Made by a program: the position numbers and the translations under genes. Positions 6,661 to 14,762 of a stretch of 31,263 nt of DNA are shown here, piece after piece; positions within the stretch are counted from its first letter, which is position 1; every line of letters begins with the position of its first letter. A model generated the notes under the pieces. That model was not told where the DNA came from. It was given only the letters and a program-made list of their open reading frames with translations, and did not search any database. Origin of the DNA: CAYJFQ01 sp964369955 (GTDB lineage Bacteria; Bacillota_I; Bacilli_A; Erysipelotrichales; Erysipelotrichaceae); the NCBI GenBank assembly GCA_964369955.1, contig CAYJFQ010000014.1, forward strand, positions 1 to 31,263. The letters run 5' to 3'.

Positions 6661-8409
6661 TTATTGGATGCTTCTTAACATTTGATCGATTGTAGTAAAA
6701 TACTCTTCAAATTTTACCAACTTATTATTTGGTACTTCATACTTCATTTTAATTACTAACTCAAAAACTCCGGTTTTAATAATTAAACTAATCGGAATCT
6801 TCTTGTTGATGTATTTAATACATTCATCATTTAAGTAGTTAATTACTTTTAACATTAATCTTTGTTTTTCATAATTTACATAAGTATCTTCTGGGTGGAA
6901 ACAATTTTGTTGAAGGAATCCAACTCTTAAAACTCTTGCAATCTCTAAAGTTAACTTTTGATCATCAGGTAAAACATCAGAACCAATAAGCTTAACGATT
7001 TCATTCAATTGATTTTCTTTTTGAAGTATCTGCATGCTACTAATTCTTAGTTCGTTAAAGTCTCTAGATACATGTTGGTCAAACCAATTAGTTAAATCAG
7101 ATAAATATTCACTATAAGAATCCATCCAATTGATCGCTGGATAATGACGAGCATAAGCTAAAGTCTTATCTAAAGCCCAGAAAGTTCTAACAAAACGCTT
7201 AGTATTTTGAGTAACTGGTTCACTAAAATCATCACCAGCTGGAGATACAGCTCCAATTAAAGAAACTGAACCTTCACGACCATTAAATGTTTTAATATAG
7301 CCACTTCGCTCATAAAACTGTGAAATGCGAGAAGGTAAGTAAGCGGGAAACCCCTCTTCTGCAGGCATTTCTTCTAAGCGACCACTAATCTCTCTTAAAG
7401 CCTCAGCCCAACGGGAAGTGGAATCTGCCATCAGAGCCACATGATATCCCATATCACGATAATACTCTGCCAAGGTAACACCAGTATAAATGCTAGCCTC
7501 ACGAGCTGCCACCGGCATATTAGAAGTGTTGGCAATCAACACTGTTCTCTCTAATAATGACTTATTACTCTTAGGGTCAATCAACTCAGAAAACTCCTCT
7601 AATACTTGAGTCATTTCGTTGCCACGTTCACCACAACCAACATAGACAATAATATCCGCATCACACCACTTAGCCAACTGATGTTGAGTCATTGTTTTTC
7701 CAGTTCCAAATCCTCCAGGAATAGCCGCAGCTCCACCCTTTCCAATCGGAAAAAAAGTGTCAATAATTCTCTGGCCTGTCATTAATGGCTTGCCAATACT
7801 CATTCTTTGTTTGACAAGACGTGGCTTTCTAATAGGCCACTTTTGAACCAAGGTTAAATTAGTGATTTCTCCATCTTCATTTTTAACTCTAGCCACAAAG
7901 TCTTTTACTTTAAACTTTGTTAAATCACTAATCTCTACAACTTCACCACTAACACCAATAGGCACCATACAACGATGCTCTATCAATTCGGTCTCAGGCA
8001 GTATTGCATAAACCATACCACCACTAACTAAATCACCAACTTTAACAGTGATTTCTACATCCCAAAGCTTCTCTTCATCTAAAGAAAAAATTGAGCTACC
8101 ACTATGAATAAACGCTCCATCAACCTTTTGGATCTCTTTTAAAGGGCGCAATATACCATCATAAATATTCTTTAAGATACCAGGTCCTAAACTAGCACAC
8201 AATAACTCACCACTACCAACAACTTCACTACCTACCTTCAAACCAGTAGTAGTCTCATAAACTTGAATAGTAGTAAAGTGTTCATTAATCGCAATAACTT
8301 CACCCATTATTCTAGATTCGCCAACATAAACCATTTCCATCATGGAAAAGTCTTTAGTATCTTTGACTTTGACAACAGGACCATTAATCGAATAAACTAA
8401 ATTTTTCAT
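6661..8409 (-). CDS. ntpA: V-type ATPase catalytic subunit A
   Basis: Catalytic ATP-hydrolysing subunit, 582 aa, the normal length. The P-loop is GGFGTGKT (residues 232-239), where many relatives have GAFGSGKT. The catalytic-glutamate segment YVGCGERGNEM (256-266), MADSTSRWAEALREISGRLEE and the non-homologous insert typical of A subunits (residues 115-190) are present. The ATG overlaps the TGA of ntpE (ATGA), implying coupled translation, and this junction also shows TGA is a stop here. Confidence 0.97.
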   Translation of the reverse strand: MKNLVYSINGPVVKVKDTKDFSMMEMVYVGESRIMGEVIAINEHFTTIQVYETTTGLKVGSEVVGSGELLCASLGPGILKNIYDGILRPLKEIQKVDGAFIHSGSSIFSLDEEKLWDVEITVKVGDLVSGGMVYAILPETELIEHRCMVPIGVSGEVVEISDLTKFKVKDFVARVKNEDGEITNLTLVQKWPIRKPRLVKQRMSIGKPLMTGQRIIDTFFPIGKGGAAAIPGGFGTGKTMTQHQLAKWCDADIIVYVGCGERGNEMTQVLEEFSELIDPKSNKSLLERTVLIANTSNMPVAAREASIYTGVTLAEYYRDMGYHVALMADSTSRWAEALREISGRLEEMPAEEGFPAYLPSRISQFYERSGYIKTFNGREGSVSLIGAVSPAGDDFSEPVTQNTKRFVRTFWALDKTLAYARHYPAINWMDSYSEYLSDLTNWFDQHVSRDFNELRISSMQILQKENQLNEIVKLIGSDVLPDDQKLTLEIARVLRVGFLQQNCFHPEDTYVNYEKQRLMLKVINYLNDECIKYINKKIPISLIIKTGVFELVIKMKYEVPNNKLVKFEEYFTTIDQMLRSIQ

Positions 8410-9002
8410 TCATCAACCTCAAAAATAGTAAAATCACTATTTAAACTAAACCATTCTCTTAAAGAATCCAAAATAACACCAAAAGTATTGTTAAATTCCT
8501 TAGTATTATCCTTATTGTGAACTACAAAGCCACCTAACCTAAAATCTCTGACATCACAAGTTAGTAAACCCTTTTTAATCTCACTATTTAAAACAATGAT
8601 ATCTTGTTCGCTAGCGACAATTTCTCCGCCAATAAATTCTTTATCAGTTAAGATGAGCACTAACTTGTTTTTTAACCAATTTTGATACTCACTTGTTTTT
8701 ACATATTCTCTAATTCTATCTTCAACATTTTTAAAGAGTTCTTGCACTAAACTCTCGCGATATTCTATTAGCTCTTGTCTTAATTTAACTTTGTTTTGAG
8801 ATATAATTTTTGTTTTGTACTTAACTAATTCTGCAGTTTTCTTTTCTAGAATATTTTGAATTTCATATTCTAAATTTTCTCTAAACTGCTTCATCTCTGT
8901 ATCATACTTCAATTGGTATTCTCTTTCTAGAATCTCAATCTTACCATGTGTTGCAATCTCAATCTCATTTTTTAAACTCGCAAATCTCTCACTTTTTCGC
9001 AT
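8406..9002 (-). CDS. ntpE: V-type ATPase subunit E (peripheral stalk)
   Basis: Stator subunit, 198 aa. The N-terminal two-thirds is a charged coiled coil rich in Glu, Lys and Gln, which would pair with subunit G. The C-terminal globular domain ends with LRLGG-like FRLGGFVVHN followed by FNNTFGVILDSLRE, typical of E. The ATG follows AGAGGGAT. It lies between ntpG and ntpA. Confidence 0.9.
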   Translation of the reverse strand: MRKSERFASLKNEIEIATHGKIEILEREYQLKYDTEMKQFRENLEYEIQNILEKKTAELVKYKTKIISQNKVKLRQELIEYRESLVQELFKNVEDRIREYVKTSEYQNWLKNKLVLILTDKEFIGGEIVASEQDIIVLNSEIKKGLLTCDVRDFRLGGFVVHNKDNTKEFNNTFGVILDSLREWFSLNSDFTIFEVDE

Positions 9003-9011
9003 AAAATCCCT

Positions 9012-9320
9012 CTATAGTTTAATTCCAATAGCTTCAGATATGTATCGGTCAATAGTCTCTCCAATTTTAGCAGAACCATGACGATCAGATATCTCACAAA
9101 TTAATGGCTTTTGTAATTTCAATTTATATTCAGCTATAACATCTGGACATAACTGCATAATCTTAGTAGTACACAAAACAATCCCAATTTCTTGGTCATT
9201 TAAACATTGGTCTAAAACCTTTAACATTTCATCTCTTTGGTGAACAACAATTCCCTCAATACCAGCTAACCTAAGCCCCATTAAAGTATCGGTATTATCA
9301 CTAATTACAAATAGTTTCAT
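9012..9320 (-). CDS. ntpG: V-type ATPase subunit F (central stalk; NtpG of Enterococcus)
   Basis: A small 102-aa Rossmann-like subunit that sits on the central shaft with D. It shows the family pattern: an N-terminal strand LFVISDNTDTLMGLRLAGIEG, then DQEIGIVLCTTKIMQ and a C-terminal helix with GSAKIGETIDRYISEAIG. Its start lies 1 nt after the ntpK stop and has only a weak ribosome site, so it is probably translated by coupling. Confidence 0.9.
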   Translation of the reverse strand: MKLFVISDNTDTLMGLRLAGIEGIVVHQRDEMLKVLDQCLNDQEIGIVLCTTKIMQLCPDVIAEYKLKLQKPLICEISDRHGSAKIGETIDRYISEAIGIKL

Positions 9321-9321
9321 G

Positions 9322-9762
9322 CTACAACTTATTAATAATTAAGATAGAAATTAATAGACCATAAATCGCAACGCCCTCTGCTAACGCAACAAAGATAATC
9401 GCCTTACCAAAGTTCTCTTCATTTTCACTAATTGCGCCAATAGCAGCGCTTGCGGCTGAACTAACTGCAATACCCGCACCAATGGTAGACCCAAAAGTAA
9501 CTAAAGCTGCCGCAATAAACCCTAACCCTTGTGCCATTGTTCCTTGGATACCAGTTGTAGTGGCAGTTTCTGCAAAAACCACAAAACTATTAATTTGGAA
9601 TACAACTATTAACGCAAAAGCTCCAAAGAATACACAAATTTGACCAACCATTCTACTCTTTAACTGTTTTGCATTTCCTTTATTACTAGCAATAAAATAT
9701 AAAGGCGCAATCAATAAACCAACACCAACAAGTGGTAAAACTACTTCAAATAAATTTAACAT
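9322..9762 (-). CDS. ntpK: V-type ATPase subunit K (membrane proteolipid, rotor ring)
   Basis: Ring-forming ion-carrying proteolipid, 146 aa with four hydrophobic segments (about 5-25, 38-64, 80-110, 119-144). The last two form the real c-type hairpin: Gly/Ala-rich GSTIGAGIAVSSAASAAIGA and then FVALAEGVAIYGLLIS with the ion-binding Glu129. The first pair lacks the Gly-rich pattern and any carboxylate, and ends with VFA-ETA at 62-67, which looks like a signal-peptidase site. Cleavage there would leave an 82-aa two-helix c subunit. A strong AGGAGG precedes the ATG. Confidence 0.92.
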   Translation of the reverse strand: MLNLFEVVLPLVGVGLLIAPLYFIASNKGNAKQLKSRMVGQICVFFGAFALIVVFQINSFVVFAETATTTGIQGTMAQGLGFIAAALVTFGSTIGAGIAVSSAASAAIGAISENEENFGKAIIFVALAEGVAIYGLLISILIINKL

Positions 9763-9771
9763 ATCTTCCTC

Positions 9772-12033
9772 CTATTTATTTCCAACCGTCGAAAACGGGA
9801 TAAAACTCTTGCCCCCTGCAATAAAGTAGCGCGAGAACATTTCATAATACTCTAATCTTAGAGTTTGAATGCCGACAATCAAACCTTCAAGACCCATAAC
9901 AAAGACATTTCCAGCAATCAAGACAATCCATCCTGCATCACCACTCATATCCCTTAAAGTCATAACGACTAACATCATCCCAGCATGACTCAAAATAAAA
10001 CCTGCAACCCTTAAAAAAGACATCGTATTTGTTACAAAAGATAAAACTGTCTCAAACAACTCAAAGAAATTCTCGACAATATATCCGCCCCAACTCTTCG
10101 CAAGTTGTGGTTTAACACTGACTCTCTCAACCGGATCTTCATTTAATAAAAAATCATTTAATTGTTTTATGAAGGTACTTGGACTAAAACTCTCATTAAA
10201 ATGCGGTAAATCCATCGGTTCAATAAATAGTGATCTTAAACTTCCGACGTTCTCCATGTATTCATCATCTTTACTAAAACAAATTGCCCAATTAAATTGT
10301 GAATTTGAATTAAGTACCTCAATCACAAAGCTATCGCTTCTTAAAGCTTCAAAACGCTTTACAGTAGAATTATCCACCCTAACTAAGAAATGATGACAGT
10401 ATCCTAATTCATTGAAGTAATCAAAATCAAAGTTATTTAATTTTTCTAATGCGATTAAATCTTCTTTTTTCAAATCTCCAAAACTATCTTTAAAATTATA
10501 ATCGCTACCTTTGTACTCATAAGCTAATTTAGCTTGAAGCAAAGGTCGTCCATGAACTAAATTATCCAACGGTTGTTTAAACATCATGCAAATTAGTGGT
10601 ATAACAATAATCGGAATAATAAAAGCCGGTTTCATAACGTCCAACCCAAAGATCATCGATAAAATAATTAAGACAATAATTCCAAAATAGAAAACAAGCC
10701 CTGCTACACCATTTGGAGAAAACCAAATGTCAGTAGTATCCTTACGCTTAATATTCAAATAGATATTAATACAAATTGAAATCACTATTAGAAAGCCGCC
10801 TAATGAACAAGCCCCAATTAACAAAGGCATTGTCATAGCAGGGTCCATAACATGAATTGGTGGTCCTGACATCCCAAACATTTCATAAAACGGAAGCATT
10901 ACATCCTCCATTCCAAAGATACTCCCATAAACAAATCCAAAAACCATTGAGAATATTCCTAGTCTTGAGATTATTTCGGCCATATTATTTTTCTTAATTT
11001 TATTGACTATAAAGCCCCCAATAAAGAAAACAAAGCCTTGTCCAATATCTCCGAACATTATCCCGAATAGCAAACAATAGGTAATGGCCAATAACCCAGA
11101 AGGGTCAAAATCTAAATAGTTAGGTGTTCCATACATTCCTAATAACATCTCAAAAGGTTTAGATAACCATCCATTTTTTAATTCAGTAGGCGGGATTATT
11201 CCTTCATTTAAAAAATCTGTATATCCTTTAACTTTCACATTTTTATTATCACTAAATAAATGTTTTAAATCATCTAAATGTTGAGATTCAACAAATCCTG
11301 TCATTGTATAAGTTCCATCAAAATTTACAATGTATTGATATCGATCTAAAACTTCTCCTCGATCAATCAAGAAATTATACATCGATTGTAATTCTTGGTG
11401 ATATTCCGCAATTATTTGTTGGTCATCAATCGCCGGTATCTCAATAGGTTCAAAAAGTAAACCTTGAAGTAAGTCTCTTGTCTCTTGAATATCTTTAGAG
11501 CTAGAGACACAAAGCAAGTAATCATAGTTTTTACAAGTGTGTAGAATGTCATAAATCATCGAACGCAAATCTGAGTTTTCTAGTAATTTATAACTCTTAT
11601 GCGGTATTCTTCCGAAGAAGATGTTACAAAACTCTAATCCATTTAGTACATCAATATTATATTGTCTTAACTGATTAATTGCTGTTAAGTCATCTTGGCT
11701 AAGTCTAGTATACTTCGCTATTTGTTCAGATATATCTTTGTAATATTTGCTTACTTTATCCATTTCCTGGGTAATTTCCTCTTTAGGATAAGTTGAGCCG
11801 TCGAATTTTTCATTATCTTCCAACTTAAAAACAGGAGCTATTGTTTGGAAGAACTGGCGAGCTTGGAGATAAAATTTGTCCTTTTCGACCAATGACCCGT
11901 TGTTAGTTGAATTGATTACATCACTAGCTAATTCACCGTGAAAATATTCAACATCTTTAATTGTTTTGATTATTTCTTCGAAATGATCTTTGTTTGCGGT
12001 TAATTTAACCATTTTCATTTTTATTATTGCCAT
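9772..12033 (-). CDS. ntpI: V-type ATPase subunit I (membrane a-type stator)
   Basis: Membrane stator with the ion half-channels, 753 aa. The N-terminal half is cytoplasmic. The C-terminal half has about eight transmembrane segments, beginning near LLAITYCLLFGIMFGDIGQG. The essential arginine lies in SFLRVAGFILSHAGMM (Arg675), and the family motif EGLIVGIQTLRLEYYEMFSR (Glu716, Arg726) follows near the C-terminus. AAGAGGAA precedes the ATG. It lies between ntpC and ntpK, as expected for a V/A-type operon. Confidence 0.95.
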   Translation of the reverse strand: MAIIKMKMVKLTANKDHFEEIIKTIKDVEYFHGELASDVINSTNNGSLVEKDKFYLQARQFFQTIAPVFKLEDNEKFDGSTYPKEEITQEMDKVSKYYKDISEQIAKYTRLSQDDLTAINQLRQYNIDVLNGLEFCNIFFGRIPHKSYKLLENSDLRSMIYDILHTCKNYDYLLCVSSSKDIQETRDLLQGLLFEPIEIPAIDDQQIIAEYHQELQSMYNFLIDRGEVLDRYQYIVNFDGTYTMTGFVESQHLDDLKHLFSDNKNVKVKGYTDFLNEGIIPPTELKNGWLSKPFEMLLGMYGTPNYLDFDPSGLLAITYCLLFGIMFGDIGQGFVFFIGGFIVNKIKKNNMAEIISRLGIFSMVFGFVYGSIFGMEDVMLPFYEMFGMSGPPIHVMDPAMTMPLLIGACSLGGFLIVISICINIYLNIKRKDTTDIWFSPNGVAGLVFYFGIIVLIILSMIFGLDVMKPAFIIPIIVIPLICMMFKQPLDNLVHGRPLLQAKLAYEYKGSDYNFKDSFGDLKKEDLIALEKLNNFDFDYFNELGYCHHFLVRVDNSTVKRFEALRSDSFVIEVLNSNSQFNWAICFSKDDEYMENVGSLRSLFIEPMDLPHFNESFSPSTFIKQLNDFLLNEDPVERVSVKPQLAKSWGGYIVENFFELFETVLSFVTNTMSFLRVAGFILSHAGMMLVVMTLRDMSGDAGWIVLIAGNVFVMGLEGLIVGIQTLRLEYYEMFSRYFIAGGKSFIPFSTVGNK

Positions 12034-12041
12034 ATTTCCTC

Positions 12042-13073
12042 TTAATAAGTTATTAGATCCTTAATTTTTTCCGTGCTAGCATGGTAACGCTTTGTTTCTG
12101 CAATTTCAATAATATTTTCAATCTCAATCTGACTCAATTCCATGTAACTCATAAGTACAACAGCTGAATTTGAAGAAAAACTTAGATAGTGTCGACAAAT
12201 ATCGAATAATATATTTTTCAACATCTTTTCAATATTATTTTCGTTCTCATTGAGATATTTGCCATATAATGTGTTGTTTAATTCTTTAATAAATTGGTCA
12301 GCATCTAAATCATCGATCATTTTATCTAATTTCATTTTTGAAATTCTTTGATAATAAGGATTAATAGCTAATTTAACTTGTGCAGGACTAGTGTTAAAGT
12401 ATTTCTTTAAACGATAGATTCTAATTAAATTTTCAATCTCAATTTTCGTAAAAAAGATTTCTCGAACTTCTTGAGCGTCCTTTCCTTTAAAGTATTCTTC
12501 AATTAGTCTATTCACTTCATGATGATAGTGCTGATTAAGCGCGATTTCGATGTAAGAATAATTAATATTTTCGCCTTCTAGCGGCACAAATCTTGAAAAG
12601 ATTGGGTAGTAAGGAGTGCCTAATAGTCCATCCATAAATTGATGATAAGTAGTTGCCTTCATTAATCCATAAAAATTGATTTTGCTATACTTTCCTAGTT
12701 GATAACTTCCCATTTCTAAGTTAAGCGCACTATCTCGATTATTTAATAAACGAAGATATTGAATGATGCCTTTTATTTCACTTAAGATAATTTCGTAATT
12801 GTAAAAACCTAAGGTTTTTTTATCTACATATTTAAGCAATTCACTGTATCTAGTGAATAGCGAATCTCTTAACATTCGCTCAAATTGCGCTCTTCTAATT
12901 TCTGCATCACCGATTATTTGAATATACTTACTATAATAGGTCGAGTCTTTTAAATAATTGACAACCTCAGAAAGTTCGTTTTTCGAAAGCAAGTCCTCAT
13001 AATTTTTCTTCTTAAGATGTTTTGCGAATTTGGCACGAATTTTACTAGAAATAGCACTAGAATTATTGTTCAT
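12042..13073 (-). CDS. ntpC: V-type ATPase subunit C (NtpC, d-type connector)
   Basis: Connector between the rotor ring and central shaft, 343 aa, the usual size. It is mostly helical, with repeated weakly similar three-helix blocks and family features such as KIEIENLIRIYRLKKYF and the tail IEIENIIEIAETKRYH. No catalytic site is expected. The ATG follows TAGGAAA and overlaps the end of the upstream coiled-coil gene by 11 nt. The order just before ntpI is consistent with the assignment. Confidence 0.9.
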   Translation of the reverse strand: MNNNSSAISSKIRAKFAKHLKKKNYEDLLSKNELSEVVNYLKDSTYYSKYIQIIGDAEIRRAQFERMLRDSLFTRYSELLKYVDKKTLGFYNYEIILSEIKGIIQYLRLLNNRDSALNLEMGSYQLGKYSKINFYGLMKATTYHQFMDGLLGTPYYPIFSRFVPLEGENINYSYIEIALNQHYHHEVNRLIEEYFKGKDAQEVREIFFTKIEIENLIRIYRLKKYFNTSPAQVKLAINPYYQRISKMKLDKMIDDLDADQFIKELNNTLYGKYLNENENNIEKMLKNILFDICRHYLSFSSNSAVVLMSYMELSQIEIENIIEIAETKRYHASTEKIKDLITY

Positions 13074-13383
13074 AATTTCCTACACAACGATTAAAAATCT
13101 CCTCTTCCCATTTTGAATGATTATTTTCATAAGTCTTTTTTACTAAGGTTTTGCCATCTTGAATTCTTCTTGATAAATCTAATTCATCTTTTTCTATCAC
13201 TAAATCAATTTCTCTTTTTAGGTCAGCTAATTTTTTATCCATTTGATTAAAAAGGTCAGCTTCTAAAACTTGCTTATCTTTAAGAATAACTTGTTTAACA
13301 GAATCTCTCTTTTCTTCAACACTCTTAATTTTCCTTTTCGTTTCTTCGTCTAGTTTAATTAGTTGTTGTACATATTTATCCAC
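13063..13383 (-). CDS. V-type ATPase subunit G-like coiled-coil protein (NtpF type)
   Basis: First gene of the operon, 106 aa. It is almost entirely a charged coiled coil (rich in Lys, Glu and Asp, residues 5-95) with no membrane segment, as expected of the G/H stator subunit that pairs with E. The start is GTG at 13381-13383 with AAAGGAG 8 nt upstream. Low complexity makes family assignment by eye weak, so operon position carries most of the weight. A promoter lies at 13408-13436. Confidence 0.75.
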   Translation of the reverse strand: MDKYVQQLIKLDEETKRKIKSVEEKRDSVKQVILKDKQVLEADLFNQMDKKLADLKREIDLVIEKDELDLSRRIQDGKTLVKKTYENNHSKWEEEIFNRCVGNYEQ

Positions 13384-13407
13384 AGTAAAAACTCCTTTTT
13401 CTTTTAT

Positions 13408-13436
13408 ATTTTACTCCTATATTTTTCACTATTCAA
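13408..13436 (-). promoter_or_regulatory. Candidate promoter of the V-ATPase operon
   Basis: On the minus strand, TTGAAT (13436-13431), a 17-nt spacer and TAAAAT (13413-13408). The predicted start is about 20 nt before the GTG codon and includes the AAAGGAG site. It lies in a 137-bp region shared with the divergent ccdA gene. Confidence 0.55.
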
Positions 13437-13484
13437 GAATAAGTCTCTACTATTCTTTGCAATTCTTTGATAAAGTCACATTTC

Positions 13485-13514
13485 TTGTGGTATGTTATGT
13501 TTATTTGTTAATAT
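13485..13514 (+). promoter_or_regulatory. Candidate ccdA promoter placed for a leaderless transcript
   Basis: An extended -10, TG-T-TAATAT (13506-13514), ends 6 nt before the ccdA ATG, with TTGTGG (13485-13490) as a weak -35 at 18 nt. An upstream alternative is TTGATA (13467-13472) with TATGTT (13491-13496), also 18 nt apart and preceded by TGG. Either way no Shine-Dalgarno sequence lies between promoter and ATG. Confidence 0.4.
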
Positions 13515-13520
13515 TTAAGT

Positions 13521-14162
13521 ATGATATACACTCTTACTTTTATTGAAGGTGTCATTACCTTTATCTCGCCTTGTTTATTACCAATGTTGCCAATTTACTT
13601 TACTTATATTATTGGTGAGGATAGCAATCAAAAGAAATTAATTAGGAAATCTCTATTATTTTGTTTAGGGTTTTCTATAACTTTTATTTCTTTAGGAGTT
13701 CTTGCGGGTAGTTTAGGTCAATTTTTAATTGAGTATCGTCAGGTAGTTAATATTGTAAGTGGTCTTTTAATTATTATGTTTGGTTTAAGTTATTTAGATT
13801 TAATTCAATTGAAGTTTATTAATTTTAATACTGAACACCAGTCAACTAATGCGTTTATTTTAGGAATTGTTTTCTCAGTAAGTTGGTCACCATGTGTAGG
13901 TGCATTTCTCGGTTCAGCATTATTATTGGCAGCCACCAGTAGTTCTACATTAGAAGGAGGAGTGCTATTGGCGATATTCTCACTAGGATTAGCCATTCCG
14001 TTTATTCTTAGTGCATATTTGATTGATCAACTTAAAGGAACATTTAGTTTTATTAAAAAGAATTACCAAACTATTCGTTTAATTTCTGGAATATTTTTAA
14101 TTATTTTAGGCATAACTGTAATGTTAGGGTATATAGAGCAATTAAATAAATTATTAATATGA
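13521..14162 (+). CDS. ccdA: CcdA-type membrane thiol-disulfide transporter
   Basis: A six-helix membrane protein of 213 aa that carries electrons from cytoplasmic thioredoxin to extracytoplasmic thiol proteins. The two conserved cysteines are present in FISPCLLPMLPIYFTY (Cys18) and SVSWSPCVGAFLG (Cys125), each beside the family prolines. The N-terminus aligns well with the family from residue 1, so the ATG at 13521 is likely right although no ribosome site precedes it. The tlpA-like gene follows after 8 nt and is probably its redox partner. No cytochrome c gene is visible, so service to other exported disulfide proteins is more likely than cytochrome maturation. Confidence 0.93.
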   Translation: MIYTLTFIEGVITFISPCLLPMLPIYFTYIIGEDSNQKKLIRKSLLFCLGFSITFISLGVLAGSLGQFLIEYRQVVNIVSGLLIIMFGLSYLDLIQLKFINFNTEHQSTNAFILGIVFSVSWSPCVGAFLGSALLLAATSSSTLEGGVLLAIFSLGLAIPFILSAYLIDQLKGTFSFIKKNYQTIRLISGIFLIILGITVMLGYIEQLNKLLI

Positions 14163-14170
14163 GGTAAAAA

Positions 14171-14704
14171 ATGAAAAAGAATAAATTAATTATTATTGTG
14201 ATAACTGTTGTATTAGTTGTGATAGGAATGAGTTATTTCTATCAAAAGAATAAGGAACAATACAGTTCAAATCAAGAAGTAGAAACTTCTATGATGATAG
14301 ATGTACCGTTTATCGATGTCAGCGGACAAGAAGTAATGCTTAGCGATTTTACTGGGAAACCAATCTTCTTAAATTTTTGGTCAACTACTTGTTACTATTG
14401 TATGAAAAGTTTAGATTTCTATCAAGAATTCTATGATGATAATATGGATATGTATAATTTAATTATGTTAGTGTCAGTAAATTCTGAAAAGGAATCAATT
14501 GAGAGTGTAGTGAAGATGATTGAAGAAAAAGGTTATACCTTCCCTGTTTATTTTGACACTACATATCAGGCTAGTATCACTTATAACGTTACCGCATTAC
14601 CAACTCTTTGGCTTATTAATGACATAGGCGAAATTATAGCTCGTGGAGTTGGAGAAATGAATGCAAGTAAAATGCAACAAGCCGTTGATTTATTAATAAA
14701 CTAA
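14171..14704 (+). CDS. TlpA/ResA-like membrane-anchored thioredoxin with CYYC site
   Basis: A 177-aa extracytoplasmic thiol-disulfide oxidoreductase. Residues 5-23 are a single membrane anchor. The thioredoxin fold follows, with FLNFWSTTCYYCMKSL (Cys74, Cys77) and the cis-proline in ALPTLWLIN. The inner residues are Tyr-Tyr, where CxPC or CGPC is common. These residues influence redox potential, so its preference may be unusual. The ATG follows GAGGT overlapping the ccdA stop region. A clear terminator ends the pair at 14703-14727. Confidence 0.9.
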   Translation: MKKNKLIIIVITVVLVVIGMSYFYQKNKEQYSSNQEVETSMMIDVPFIDVSGQEVMLSDFTGKPIFLNFWSTTCYYCMKSLDFYQEFYDDNMDMYNLIMLVSVNSEKESIESVVKMIEEKGYTFPVYFDTTYQASITYNVTALPTLWLINDIGEIIARGVGEMNASKMQQAVDLLIN

Positions 14705-14727
14705 AGATCTCTTTGAGGTCTTTTTTT
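14703..14727 (+). terminator. Terminator of the ccdA/tlpA-like operon
   Basis: AAAGATCTC (14703-14711), loop TTT and GAGGTCTTT (14715-14723), with one G-U pair, followed by more Ts to 14727. It begins at the stop codon of the tlpA-like gene. Confidence 0.85.
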
Positions 14728-14734
14728 CAAAGAA

Positions 14735-14759
14735 AAAGCCAACTCTATAAGTTGGCTTT
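14735..14759 (-). terminator. Terminator of the opp operon
   Basis: AAAGCCAAC and GTTGGCTTT form a perfect 9-bp stem with a 7-nt loop. On the minus strand it runs on into TTCTTTG and then a run of seven As' complement further on. It lies 4 nt after the oppF stop and is back-to-back with the plus-strand terminator. Confidence 0.85.
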
Positions 14760-14762
14760 AAA

